Shown piece by piece: positions 41,460 to 49,787 of a stretch of 64,000 nt of DNA. The stretch covers positions 310,001 through 374,000 of the forward strand of contig NZ_JACHGH010000005.1 of the NCBI RefSeq assembly GCF_014207435.1, written 5' to 3'. The notes beneath the pieces are model-generated. The model was not told where the DNA came from, did not search any database, and saw nothing but the letters and a program-made list of their open reading frames with translations. The translations under genes and the position numbers were made by a program. The stretch comes from Salirhabdus euzebyi (GTDB taxonomy: Bacteria; Bacillota; Bacilli; Bacillales; Alkalibacillaceae). The number at the start of each line of letters is the position of its first letter. Positions within the stretch are counted from its first letter, which is position 1.

Positions 41460-42479
41460 TTAACTATTAACCTTCACAATCTGCTTCCCAATGTTTTCTC
41501 CTTTAAACAAGCCTAAAAATGCCTGCGGAACATTTTCAAATCCTTCTACAATGGTCTCTTCATATTTCAATTTGCCTTCAGACAACCATTTTGCAAGATC
41601 GACGGACGCTTCTTTAAAAAATTTCGAATAGTCGCTTACGATAAAACCTTTCATTAACGCTCTACTTTTGATTAATTTCGGTTGAATGCGTTGACCCATA
41701 TCTTGGTCTGGGCTCGTAATATTATAAGCAGAAATTGCACCACATATAGGAACTCGAGCAAAGTCGTTTAATAGATTCATCACTTTATCGGAAACAGGAC
41801 CACCAACATTATCAAAATAAACATCGACTCCATTCGGACAAGCCTGCTTCAATGCTTTATATAAACTATCTTCTGTTTTATAGTTAACCGCTTCATCAAA
41901 ACCAAGATCCTTTAATACTTCTATTTTTCGATCAGAACCAGCGATGCCAACGACACGAGCGCCCCTAATTTTTGCAATTTGCCCTACAACCATTCCAACC
42001 GCACCAGCTGCACCAGAAACGACAACCGTTTCCCCTTCCTGTGGCTTCCCGATATCTAGTAAGCCAAAATACGCAGTAAGACCAGTCAATCCAAGAACAC
42101 CTAAATACGCAGAGAGTGGAGCAATCGCTTCATCAACCTTTCGAACGAGACGCGCATCTACGGTGTTATATAACTGCCAGCCTAGCATTCCCGTTATCTT
42201 ATCCCCAACAGAAAAGCGATCTGATTTTGATTCCACAACCTCACCAACAATCCCACCAGAAATGACATTATTCACTTCAAAAGGCTCCACATAGGACTTT
42301 AGATTGCTCATTCGCCCCCGCATATAAGGATCGACGGACAAATACATTGTTTTTACTACTACCTGGCCCTCGCCTGGTGCGTCAACAGGAATATCCCTAT
42401 ATTCAAACGTATCTTCTGTCGGCATACCTTGTGGACGTTCTTTAAGTAGAATTTGTCTATTTTGTAGGTCTTGTACCAT
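41460..42479 (-). CDS. Zinc-independent NADP-dependent MDR oxidoreductase (YfmJ/prostaglandin-reductase-like)
   Basis: 339 residues, medium-chain reductase superfamily. The family-specific N-terminal 'YLSVDPYMRGRMS' (about 45-57) and nucleotide loop 'VVSGAAGAVGMVVGQIAK' (about 147-164) identify the leukotriene-B4 dehydrogenase/YfmJ class, which reduces alpha,beta-unsaturated ketones or aldehydes with NADPH. There are no zinc ligands. Monocistronic. Probably detoxification of reactive enones. Confidence 0.92.
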   Translation of the reverse strand: MVQDLQNRQILLKERPQGMPTEDTFEYRDIPVDAPGEGQVVVKTMYLSVDPYMRGRMSNLKSYVEPFEVNNVISGGIVGEVVESKSDRFSVGDKITGMLGWQLYNTVDARLVRKVDEAIAPLSAYLGVLGLTGLTAYFGLLDIGKPQEGETVVVSGAAGAVGMVVGQIAKIRGARVVGIAGSDRKIEVLKDLGFDEAVNYKTEDSLYKALKQACPNGVDVYFDNVGGPVSDKVMNLLNDFARVPICGAISAYNITSPDQDMGQRIQPKLIKSRALMKGFIVSDYSKFFKEASVDLAKWLSEGKLKYEETIVEGFENVPQAFLGLFKGENIGKQIVKVNS

Positions 42480-42693
42480 TTTCCCACTCTCCTTTTCTGA
42501 AATCTTTTCAATATATTCTATTACTCTCTTATTTATTAATTCTATTTTTTATAGTTTGTTCCTTTTAATTTTCTGCATTATCAATTTCCTATTTATTGAA
42601 TCCCAACTCTAAAACAACATACAAGGCCCTTGATATTTCTTCCATTTTCTGCATAACATTATATAGAATACAATTGGGGGTTGGTGATAGCGC

Positions 42694-43302
42694 ATGAAAA
42701 AATGGAAGCTTATAATGGGCATCATGCTAGTTCTAGTAGGTGTTGGGTTAGTTGGTTATCCTTACTATTTTCATTGGGAACAAGAAAAGGAAATGGAAGA
42801 ACTTCATTTCGCTATTCATGCCATTTCTAGTGGGGAAGAATTAAATGACGCAGAAATTTCTCTATCGATAAAAAAGCAAATAGAAAATGGTGTTATGCGA
42901 TTAAAAATTCCTTCTATTGACCTAAATCAACCTGTCTTACCGGAAACGAGCGAAGAGTCACTAAACCTTGCCTTGACCCAAATTAAAGCCAATCAAACCC
43001 CAGGGGAAGGCAACTTTACGATAGCAGGCCACCGAAGCACTAAAGAGGGCAGGCACTTTAATAGATTACCCAAGGTTAAAGAAGGAGAAACAGTTATTTT
43101 GATTGAGGGTAGTAAAGAATATCATTACACGATTAACAACGTAATAACTGTCAAACCAGAAAGAGTCGACGTTTTAAAGGATGTGGAAGGGCAGGATTTA
43201 ATAACACTTGTTACATGTACCATTACTGGAGCAGATCGAATTATTGTGCAAGGGAAATTAGAGGACATAAAGGAAAGCAAATCAATAAATACAAAACTTT
43301 AA
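42694..43302 (+). CDS. Sortase (class A/D-like transpeptidase)
   Basis: 202 residues. The N-terminal membrane anchor (about 5-24) is followed by the sortase barrel. The catalytic triad is visible as 'TIAGHRST' (His), 'ITLVTCTI' (Cys, about 177) and 'ADRIIVQG' (Arg, about 184). 'TLVTC' is the usual sortase active-site context. It cleaves LPXTG-type signals between Thr and Gly and joins the protein to peptidoglycan. The next gene, 162 bases downstream, encodes an LPQTG surface protein, making a dedicated enzyme-substrate pair likely. GGGGGTTGGTGATAGCGC precedes ATG. Confidence 0.92.
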   Translation: MKKWKLIMGIMLVLVGVGLVGYPYYFHWEQEKEMEELHFAIHAISSGEELNDAEISLSIKKQIENGVMRLKIPSIDLNQPVLPETSEESLNLALTQIKANQTPGEGNFTIAGHRSTKEGRHFNRLPKVKEGETVILIEGSKEYHYTINNVITVKPERVDVLKDVEGQDLITLVTCTITGADRIIVQGKLEDIKESKSINTKL

Positions 43303-43398
43303 AAAAAGAAAATCTTCTTTTGTATTTTTTTGTCACTCCTTGTCTTTATCTGAATTAATCTACTAAAAAGTATACGAAAGTATAATTGATAACAATAA

Positions 43399-43461
43399 TC
43401 TCTCCCTCTACGATTACATGTGTAGTAGTGACAGCTACTAACATTTTAAGAAAGGGAGAGA
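43399..43461 (+). promoter_or_regulatory. 5'-leader hairpin that can mask the ribosome site of the LPQTG gene
   Basis: TCTCTCCCT (43399-43407) is perfectly complementary to AGGGAGAGA (43453-43461), which contains the ribosome site GGGAGAG of the ATG at 43465. An inner stem GTAG/CTAC (with GTAGTAGTGACAGCTAC) lies in the loop. If transcription starts upstream of 43399 (a TATAAT is at 43381, too close for use with that start unless the transcript begins at about 43393), the leader folds over the ribosome site. It could act as a thermosensor or protein/RNA-controlled switch. Confidence 0.5.
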
Positions 43462-43464
43462 AAT

Positions 43465-45381
43465 ATGAAAATCAAAAAATTATTAGTCATTACCATCGTA
43501 CTAATTTTAGGATTCTTTTTAATCCCCCAAGAATCCAATGCAAATTCAACATCGCCACCAGACCCAACAGATACTCCAATAGTCGATGAGGAACTTAAGA
43601 AAGCCATAAATGCTACTTTAACAAAACCTAGTACATACAATCCTACTGTAGCGGACCTACAATCCTCTTCATTTACTAAACTAGAAGCTTCCTATACCAA
43701 CATACAAAATTTAGAAGGGTTGCAGTATGCTACGAACTTAAAAATACTGCGTTTATACGGAAATGAGATAAGTGATATTAGTCAACTTTCTAGTCTGACA
43801 AAACTAACTTTTATAAATCTAAGCCGTAATAATATTGTAGATGTAACTCCTATTAGCACGTTACCTGACTTAGAATCTTTAACCTTATCTAATAATGACA
43901 TAACTACTGCTGAGCCTTTAAAAGATTTACCAAATTTAAGAACTCTTTATCTTGCAGGGTGTATGAATCTAAATTACTCTACCGTTAGCAGTTTGACTCA
44001 AGTACAGTCATTATACTTAAGTCAAAACAATATTAGCGATTTGTCATTTTTAAGTAATTTAACTAACTTAACAAGTTTAGCTTTAAACTCTAATGATATT
44101 AGTGATTTAACCCCACTTAATAGCTTGATCAATTTAAAAAGTTTAACAGTAGGATGGAATTCACTTTCTGACTTGTCCCATGCTGCAGATTTAATTGATC
44201 AATTAACAAATTTTTCAGCTAAAAACCAAACAATTGAACTTCCAGCTATTGATCTACATGTAGCAGAGGACACGCTTCAAATGGAGAATCAAATAACAGA
44301 TGTCGATGGAAATATTATTTCAGCAACGATAACCCCTAACCAATCAGGTGTGTATAATCACCCTATTATCTCTTGGGCTGGATTAAATAGCCAAGACAGT
44401 GATGACATAATTAGGTCATATGAATTTGATTACACATTTAACAATGGGGAATTTGATCATAATGGAACTGTAGTTCAACCAATTAACTGGGTAGAGGAAA
44501 GTGTACCTGTTATCAATGCAGACAATAAAACTATTGTTGTTTGGGACTATTTTGATCCTAAAGATGATGTAACTGCTTCAGATAAAGAAGACGGGGAATT
44601 AACTGACCAAATTCAAGTTGTCAAAAATGAAGTAGATGTTTCTAAACCAGGGGAATATGAAGTAACTTATAGCGTACTTGATAGCGATGATAATCAGACT
44701 GAGAAAACTATCACAATTACTGTTATTGGTAATGAAGCACCAGTTATCCACGCTTCTGACCTAACTTTACTAGTTGGAGACGATTTTGATCCTTTCGCTG
44801 GTGTAACAGCGTCTGATAAAGAAGATGGGGATCTAACGGATCGAGTTCAAATTGACAAAAATGAAGTAGACACTTCCACTCCAGGTGACTATGAAGTAAC
44901 CTACACTGTTTTTGATTCTAAAGAAAAATTAACAACAAAAACAATTACAGTTACAGTTGTCGAAAATACGCCACCTCATATTGAAGCATCTGATCAAACG
45001 ATCACAGTTGGAGATAGTTTTGATCCTCTTGCCGATGTGAAAGCGACAGATACGGAAGATGGAGATCTAACTAACAAGATAAATGTTGCAAAAAATGAAG
45101 TGAATACGGATAAACCTGGAGTATATGAAGTAACATACCAAGTAACGGACAGTAATGGATTAATGACGGCAAAAACAATTACAGTAACCGTTAAAGCACT
45201 CCCAGCTGAAGAACCTAAAGATGAACCTAAAGAAGATAAGGATCCTGAAGAACCTGAAGAACCTGAAGAAGATGAGGACACTTTGCCCCAAACCGGAGAA
45301 GAAGCACTATATTTATTCACAATTGCTGGTCTTGCTTTGATAGGTATAGGAATCTTTTTCATCCGTCGCAGATTTAACTAA
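43465..45381 (+). CDS. Internalin-like LRR surface protein with DUF5011 repeats and LPQTG anchor
   Basis: 638 residues. Signal peptide about 1-30; leucine-rich repeats about 65-255 (seven to eight 22-residue turns, e.g. 'LKILRLYGNEISDISQLSS', 'LTSLALNSNDISDLTPLNS'); an internalin-type Ig-like cap about 265-350; three tandem about 77-residue DUF5011/HYR-like beta-domains (about 350-575), each with 'FDPxxxVxAxDxEDGxLT' and 'GxYEVTY'; an acidic Pro/Glu/Asp linker; then LPQTG (607-611), a hydrophobic helix and RRRFN. It is displayed on the cell wall, probably attached by the adjacent sortase. An adhesion or ligand-binding role is inferred from the fold. Confidence 0.93.
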   Translation: MKIKKLLVITIVLILGFFLIPQESNANSTSPPDPTDTPIVDEELKKAINATLTKPSTYNPTVADLQSSSFTKLEASYTNIQNLEGLQYATNLKILRLYGNEISDISQLSSLTKLTFINLSRNNIVDVTPISTLPDLESLTLSNNDITTAEPLKDLPNLRTLYLAGCMNLNYSTVSSLTQVQSLYLSQNNISDLSFLSNLTNLTSLALNSNDISDLTPLNSLINLKSLTVGWNSLSDLSHAADLIDQLTNFSAKNQTIELPAIDLHVAEDTLQMENQITDVDGNIISATITPNQSGVYNHPIISWAGLNSQDSDDIIRSYEFDYTFNNGEFDHNGTVVQPINWVEESVPVINADNKTIVVWDYFDPKDDVTASDKEDGELTDQIQVVKNEVDVSKPGEYEVTYSVLDSDDNQTEKTITITVIGNEAPVIHASDLTLLVGDDFDPFAGVTASDKEDGDLTDRVQIDKNEVDTSTPGDYEVTYTVFDSKEKLTTKTITVTVVENTPPHIEASDQTITVGDSFDPLADVKATDTEDGDLTNKINVAKNEVNTDKPGVYEVTYQVTDSNGLMTAKTITVTVKALPAEEPKDEPKEDKDPEEPEEPEEDEDTLPQTGEEALYLFTIAGLALIGIGIFFIRRRFN

Positions 45382-45401
45382 ATACAAATGATAACTAAAC
45401 A

Positions 45402-45427
45402 AGCCACTAGTATAATAGCTAGTGGCT
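45402..45427 (+). terminator. Terminator of the LPQTG surface protein gene
   Basis: 9-bp stem AGCCACTAG / CTAGTGGCT followed by ATTCAT; short T-tail. Confidence 0.7.
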
Positions 45428-45482
45428 ATTCATGTAAAAAGCACCCCAAAGAATAATGGGAACTAATAAAAATTTCACAACT

Positions 45483-45884
45483 TTAAAACTCCCCACCAGC
45501 ACGATGTCCATTATTAAAAAAGGATAATCCCAGATCATAAAAAACATCCACAACCTTTTTATTATCAAACCTTCTCATTAGATCTCTCTCTAATTCCTTT
45601 TGAGAATCCCTGAAATCCTGTCCCATTTTTTCTACAGTTTGCTGTGGGGCATTCCTTTTTTCCATATTTCCAATCATCCAACCTAAGCTAAATATATCTA
45701 AACAATGTTTATTAATATACGTTTGTATAAACGATTGATCACTCATGATTCCTTGAATTTGCGAAGAAGATAATCGAGCGTAGCTTCCTAATGCCTCCAT
45801 CAAAGCTTCCTCTGCTTGTCTCAATATACTATTGAAATCATAAGTCATTTGTCGGTTTATTTGTTCCATTATGTCATTATTCAT
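45483..45884 (-). CDS. Hypothetical cytosolic protein, second gene of a two-gene unit
   Basis: 133 residues, no signal or membrane segment, largely helical ('DFNSILRQAEEALMEALGSY', 'QKELERDLMRRFDNKKVVDVFYDLG'). I recognise no family. It follows the 45908-46402 gene by 23 bases in the same direction, so the two are probably co-expressed. Start ATG at 45884 behind AGGATAGGTG. Both products have similar predicted helical content and could form a complex; no motif suggests a catalytic function. Confidence 0.65.
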   Translation of the reverse strand: MNNDIMEQINRQMTYDFNSILRQAEEALMEALGSYARLSSSQIQGIMSDQSFIQTYINKHCLDIFSLGWMIGNMEKRNAPQQTVEKMGQDFRDSQKELERDLMRRFDNKKVVDVFYDLGLSFFNNGHRAGGEF

Positions 45885-45907
45885 GTCCTATTCACCTATC
45901 CTACTAG

Positions 45908-46402
45908 TTAGTCAATTACTTGCGATAATTCTTCGCCAATTTTAAACGCAGAATTAAATACCCCTTGAAATACTTCGGTGCTTTTTCTTGAATAGTTCAT
46001 TCCACTTGTTTCATTTTGTAACTCTAGCATTAACGAGTCATAAGCTCTTGCTAGATTCGGTTCACAAACATGTAGCTTCCCTATTTTTTCGGAATAACCG
46101 GTAATAAATCCAATTACATATGCGTTTAAAGCGTAATAGACTGCGAATCTTTCTATGAAGGTGGACCACATAATGGCATCTAGCTCCACTTTTGATAAGT
46201 TAGCATGTGCAACCAAACCTTCTGGTAGAGAGTTACACAAAGCTTCCGCAATACGTTCTTTGTGATAGTAATTCATTAAGATTCTTTCGTGTATTTCTAG
46301 CTTGTGGTTTGGGATAATCATTCTTGCCGCTTCAATCACTTCATTCTTTGTATAGACTGTCTTTTTATTCGGTATGCCAAACAACTTGGTCATGAATCCC
46401 AT
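45908..46402 (-). CDS. Hypothetical cytosolic protein, first gene of a two-gene unit
   Basis: 164 residues, helical, with no signal peptide; 'IPNHKLEIHERILMNYYHKERIAEALCNSLPEGL' and 'FAVYYALNAYVIGFITGYSEKIG' are its most distinctive stretches. No known family recognised. ATG is preceded by AAGGAAGTTTATT. A hairpin with a 9-bp stem lies upstream at 46456-46487. Confidence 0.65.
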   Translation of the reverse strand: MGFMTKLFGIPNKKTVYTKNEVIEAARMIIPNHKLEIHERILMNYYHKERIAEALCNSLPEGLVAHANLSKVELDAIMWSTFIERFAVYYALNAYVIGFITGYSEKIGKLHVCEPNLARAYDSLMLELQNETSGMNYSRKSTEVFQGVFNSAFKIGEELSQVID

Positions 46403-46455
46403 AATAAACTTCCTTTTATTTGTGACTTGATTTATATTCCTTAAAACACTATAAT

Positions 46456-46487
46456 TCCTAGACTCTTTATTTTCTATGAGTCTAGGA
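46456..46487 (-). terminator. Terminator-like hairpin downstream of the EamA gene
   Basis: CCTAGACTC / GAGTCTAGG perfect 9-bp stem, tail AATTATAGTG on the minus strand; the plus-strand tail ATTTATTTTA is better but no plus gene precedes. Confidence 0.65.
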
Positions 46488-46500
46488 TTTATTTTATAGA

Positions 46501-47412
46501 CTACAAACCATACTTCTTCTCTTTTCTCCTAACTGCCATGTACTCCACAGCCCCTGAACCGAATAAGACACCACCTACGATTAATACAAGGCCAATACCA
46601 TGATAAAAAGTTATCACTTCATTTAGGAATATAGCTGCCCCAACTAACGCAAAAAATGTATTCAAATTCATAAAGATGGCAGACTCAGCCGGACCAACCT
46701 GTTTAATAGCAAAGTTATATACCATGTGGCCAAATGCAGTACATAATAAGGCACTAAAAATAAAAATAGAGCCAAGCTTCCAGTTAAATAAGACGGCAAT
46801 TTGCGAAACTTCTGCCCCATATACGAGACCAATCAGAAAGATAAAAATAGAACCTAAGACAAGCATATACCCCGTGAGTAGTCTTGGGTCAAAATTAGGG
46901 TTGAGTTTGCTAATCATAATAAAGGAAAAGGCTTGTGTTACTATTCCGAATAAGATCAATAAGTCACCAATAGAAATAGACGCAATAGAACCCGATCCTG
47001 CTAACGTTGTAACAGCAACTCCGACAAAACCTAAAATAAATCCAAAAACCTTTAAAAAGGTTAGTTCTTTGCCTAGGAAAATGACAGAGAGCATCATCAC
47101 CATTAATGGGCTCATCCCCAAAATTAATCCCGCATTTACACCAGACGTATTTTTAAGTCCCAATGCAATAAAAATGTGATGTGCAGTTACATTAAAGATA
47201 CAAATGTAAAAAATAATTAATATTTCTCTTTTGGTAGGTAAACGAAAAATTTTCATGAAATACGCAATAACTAACACGGCAATTCCAGCGGTAAATACAC
47301 GAATTCCTTGTAATAATAACGGATCTACATTCACAACCAAAACCTTCATAGCGGAGACATTTAATCCCCAAAACAACATGACTAACAATAAGACAAAATA
47401 AATGTTTTTCAA
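46501..47412 (-). CDS. EamA/DMT-family transporter
   Basis: 303 residues, ten membrane helices in two five-helix EamA repeats: 'LFWGLNVSAMKVLV' near the start and 'GHMVYNFAIKQVGPAESAIFMNLNTFFALVGA' in the second half are family signatures. DMT permeases usually export amino acids or other metabolites. Standalone gene. Substrate unknown. Confidence 0.9.
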   Translation of the reverse strand: MKNIYFVLLLVMLFWGLNVSAMKVLVVNVDPLLLQGIRVFTAGIAVLVIAYFMKIFRLPTKREILIIFYICIFNVTAHHIFIALGLKNTSGVNAGLILGMSPLMVMMLSVIFLGKELTFLKVFGFILGFVGVAVTTLAGSGSIASISIGDLLILFGIVTQAFSFIMISKLNPNFDPRLLTGYMLVLGSIFIFLIGLVYGAEVSQIAVLFNWKLGSIFIFSALLCTAFGHMVYNFAIKQVGPAESAIFMNLNTFFALVGAAIFLNEVITFYHGIGLVLIVGGVLFGSGAVEYMAVRRKEKKYGL

Positions 47413-47644
47413 AATAATTCACCAAGTTTCTTGTAGTTAAAAATTTCTGTTAAGTATTAATTTTACACCATGCCCACTATGCTTTCTACAATTTAGAATT
47501 TACTTATTATTACCTTTTTGAATACCTGATCGCGATGGTATAGATTCGCATTATTCTGTAAAAGCAACTTTATTTCATGTATTCTATTACTATTAAATGC
47601 ACTTATTGATGTACATAACAATTAGATAAGGGAGCACAAAATAT

Positions 47645-48469
47645 ATGCAGAACGAAGGAAATTTTACAGGATTGAACGGAACCAATCTTTTTTATCAATT
47701 ATTAAAACCAGTAGGCAATCCAAAAGCTGTAGCACTAGTAGTTCACGGACATGGGGACCATAGTGGTGGCCTACAAAACATGTATAAAAGCTTATTACAG
47801 AATCAATATATTGTATACGCATTTGATTTGCGGGGACACGGACAGAGCTCGGGTGTAAGGGGGTTTATAAGTAATTGGAAGGAGTATCGAGAAGATCTAC
47901 ATACTTTTAGAGAGCTAGTTACTTCTGAAAATCCTGATTTGCCACTATTTATTATCGGTCATAGCCTTGGTGGATTAATTGGCATTGATTATGCTTTACA
48001 TTATGGAAAAGGTCTAGCAGGATTGGTTACGATTGCACCCGCAATTTCCTATGAGGTAAAGACGTTAGAGAAAATTTTAATTACAATCTTTAGTAGGATT
48101 AAACCTGACTATACTTTAGTGAAAAAATCTAGGCCACATTTATTAACTCAGGATCAAGAAGTGATTACAAAAATAAATGCAGATAAACTACGTCATAATA
48201 CCGTTACTCCAGGTTTAGGGCGTGCATTAATGAAAATATTACCCGAATTGATGAGCAAAGCCTCTTCTATTTCATTACCTTTTTTACTGCAATACGGACT
48301 TGAAGATAAGGTAACTCCACCAACTAAGCTTCACGAATTTTTCCGTTTAGTAGGGTCGGGGGACAAACAAGAGTTAGCATATGAAAAATTACGTCATCGT
48401 CCTTTTGATGATATAGGTAGAGAAGCATTTTTAGCAGATTTAAATAATTGGTTGGATCAACTTAATTAG
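47645..48469 (+). CDS. Alpha/beta hydrolase, monoacylglycerol-lipase/lysophospholipase-like
   Basis: 274 residues. 'LVVHGHGDHSGGLQNMY' (about 34-50) is the oxyanion region, 'FIIGHSLGGLIGIDYAL' (about 106-122) the nucleophile elbow (Ser about 110), 'LQYGLEDKVTPP' the acid loop and 'EKLRHRPFDD' the histidine region. This is the 'Hydrolase_4' (YtpA/PldB) layout. It probably acts on lysophospholipids or monoacylglycerols. GATAAGGGAG precedes the ATG. The region 48470-48610 downstream shows nothing specific. Confidence 0.9.
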   Translation: MQNEGNFTGLNGTNLFYQLLKPVGNPKAVALVVHGHGDHSGGLQNMYKSLLQNQYIVYAFDLRGHGQSSGVRGFISNWKEYREDLHTFRELVTSENPDLPLFIIGHSLGGLIGIDYALHYGKGLAGLVTIAPAISYEVKTLEKILITIFSRIKPDYTLVKKSRPHLLTQDQEVITKINADKLRHNTVTPGLGRALMKILPELMSKASSISLPFLLQYGLEDKVTPPTKLHEFFRLVGSGDKQELAYEKLRHRPFDDIGREAFLADLNNWLDQLN

Positions 48470-48610
48470 GAATGAATCTTCCCTTTAGTACTATATCGTT
48501 CAGTCTCAAAAGGGCTTGATTATGTTGATTCAAGCAATATTATTGTTCATTAGCACTTAAAAAACTGGCGAGCAAAGAAGAATTGAAGGCTCGCTCATCG
48601 GGTTAATTGG

Positions 48611-48715
48611 CGGTTTAAGGCGAATCATTACAGGTTCATTCAGATAATTAAAAGGCTCAGGCAACTTAAGTGAAGGTTCACGGCGAATCATTAAGTCTTT
48701 GCACAAATAATTAAA
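48611..48715 (+). repeat. Degenerate tandem array, 21-bp period, five units
   Basis: Units at 48611, 48632, 48653, 48674 and 48695 are exactly 21 bases apart: e.g. AGGTTCATTCAGATAATTAA (plus A) and AGGTTCACGGCGAATCATTA (plus A). Shared core (A/C)GG(T/C)T-A and TAATTAA-like end as in the 502-711 array, here on the plus strand. A further possible unit precedes 48611. It lies after the 47645-48469 hydrolase and before a terminator hairpin. Confidence 0.75.
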
Positions 48716-48730
48716 AAGTTTGAGAATATA

Positions 48731-48761
48731 AAGAAGCTCCGTTCAGCTAACGGAGCTTCTT
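48731..48761. terminator. Bidirectional terminator between the lipase-like and CheX-like genes
   Basis: 13-bp perfect stem AAGAAGCTCCGTT / AACGGAGCTTCTT; minus-strand tail TATATTCTCAAACTTTTT. Confidence 0.8.
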
Positions 48762-48800
48762 CGTCCATTTAAAGTAAAATCGCGCATGTGAAACATTCTG

Positions 48801-48833
48801 TGAAACAAGATTTTCCGGGTGGTGACAGGCACC
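48801..48833 (-). repeat. Dispersed GGTGCCTGTCACC element, copy 4
   Basis: TGAAACAAGATTTTCCGGGT then GGTGACAGGCACC; abuts the stop codon (48834-48836) of the CheX-like gene. Shares the GTGAAACAAGA upstream block with copy 6 only. Confidence 0.85.
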
Positions 48834-49286
48834 TTAATCTAGCAATATGTATATATAAATATCACCTAATTGGTCTAAGGATATAGGTACTTGAAGTGCT
48901 TTTTCATATCCTGATAGATTAGTTTTTCCATCCATAATAGTAGGAGCTGTAATATCAGTATTGATACCCTTTCCTGCGATATTCGTGGAAAGTCCTCCTG
49001 CGACCATATTTCCAAGTTCACCGCTAAAAGACGTCAACATGACACCATCCAATGTCATTCCAAACATAGTTTCTCCTATAGATCCAAAGATAGAAGTGTC
49101 ACCAGACAATATGAGCTTTCCCCTAACATCACCTGTGAACCCAATTAATACCCCATATGTAATTTGTAAGGACTTCCCTAATAATTCGGGTTTGTTTATG
49201 TTTGCCACTACTGGTACGACATTTTTAAAAGAAGATATAGTTCCGTTAAGCAAGTGTGTAACTGCTTCATTTCTCGTTATTGTCAT
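48834..49286 (-). CDS. CheX-like protein (CheY-P phosphatase family / CheX-like domain)
   Basis: About 150 residues with one CheX-like alpha/beta domain. 'GDVRGKLILSGDTSIFGSIGETMFG' precedes 'SFSGELGNMVAGGLST' (about 85-100), where E-x-x-N is the motif that positions the catalytic water in CheX/CheC/FliY phosphatases. It probably dephosphorylates CheY~P or acts as a related adaptor in motility. AGAAGGTG precedes the ATG at 49286; the in-frame upstream start at 49334 would lie inside the terminator tail and lacks a site. It is controlled by a c-di-GMP-I riboswitch and a SigD-like promoter upstream, which fit a motility role. Confidence 0.85.
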   Translation of the reverse strand: MTITRNEAVTHLLNGTISSFKNVVPVVANINKPELLGKSLQITYGVLIGFTGDVRGKLILSGDTSIFGSIGETMFGMTLDGVMLTSFSGELGNMVAGGLSTNIAGKGINTDITAPTIMDGKTNLSGYEKALQVPISLDQLGDIYIYILLD

Positions 49287-49361
49287 GGCTAACACCTTCT
49301 TTCTGCTAATTAGAAAACCTTTTCTTAATGCCAATTTGATGCAAAGCCAACTTTATAAATG

Positions 49362-49391
49362 AAAAAGGCTATTCTAAAAAATAGAATAGCC
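49362..49391 (-). terminator. Riboswitch-associated terminator before the CheX-like gene
   Basis: Minus strand GGCTATTCT / AGAATAGCC, then TTTTTCATTT. It lies between the aptamer (49411) and the start codon (49286). The 5' arm's ATTGG extension can pair with CCAAT of the aptamer P1 strand, a plausible switch. Confidence 0.9.
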
Positions 49392-49410
49392 AATAGTAAA
49401 TACACCTATA

Positions 49411-49497
49411 ATTGGTAGCATGGCAAACATAGCTGATTAACAACCTTAGTCCCAACGCTTTGCGGCCTACCTTTTCAGGTAGTGTGCCTTTATCAAT
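49411..49497 (-). ncRNA. Class I cyclic di-GMP riboswitch (GEMM-I)
   Basis: Minus strand begins ATTGATAAAGGCACACTACC, then a GAAA tetraloop (stem CTACCT/AGGTAG), GCCGCAAAGC, GGGACTAAGGT, and ends TTGCCATGCTACCAAT. P1 pairs ATTGATA with TACCAAT. AAAGGCA, GCAAAGC and CTAAGG are the conserved GEMM-I blocks that bind the two guanines of c-di-GMP. Confidence 0.95.
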
Positions 49498-49527
49498 ATG
49501 ATTTGCTCTTTTAACATCTTATTACAA

Positions 49528-49554
49528 TTATCGACAAAATGTAACTATTCTTTA
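49528..49554 (-). promoter_or_regulatory. SigD-like (motility sigma) promoter of the riboswitch/CheX transcript
   Basis: Minus strand TAAA, 15 bases, GTCGATAA matches the SigD consensus TAAA-N15-GCCGATAT. Transcription would begin near 49521, about 24 bases before the riboswitch P1 stem. Confidence 0.7.
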
Positions 49555-49628
49555 GATTAGTTATCAACTAATTTTATACCAATTGTTACCTTAATTGCTA
49601 TATAAAAATGAACTTTTAAAGGAAATTG

Positions 49629-49787
49629 ATGTATTGTTCTAATTGTGGAAACAAACAACCTAGTAATCTTTTGATATTTTTTTCTTCCTGTGGAACTCAT
49701 TTAATGAGCGCTGTCGCACAAACACAGATGACCAAGTTGTGGACATGTTTGGAATTACTAAATTCTTTGTACCAAAGATATTTTTAG
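49629..49787 (+). pseudogene. Decayed zinc-ribbon small protein gene
   Basis: ATG with AAAGGAAA opens a 52-codon frame starting MYCSNCGNKQPSN. The second knuckle reads 'FFSSCG' where a Cys is expected (TTT for TGT). After 'CGTHL' the sense shifts: the +2 frame from about 49705 reads ERCRTNTDDQVVDMFGITKF and continues to a stop at about 49796. A substitution plus a frameshift best explain it. It could alternatively be a functional short protein of unknown role, since the first CxxC is intact. Confidence 0.45.

Noticed and set aside
44994-45362. Minus-strand frame rich in Ser/Gly opposite the LPQTG gene
   Set aside because: The Ser-Ser-Gly run is the complement of the acidic Pro/Glu linker; no independent coding evidence.
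46676-47179. 167-codon plus-strand frame opposite the EamA transporter
   Set aside because: Antisense shadow without ribosome site or recognisable domain.
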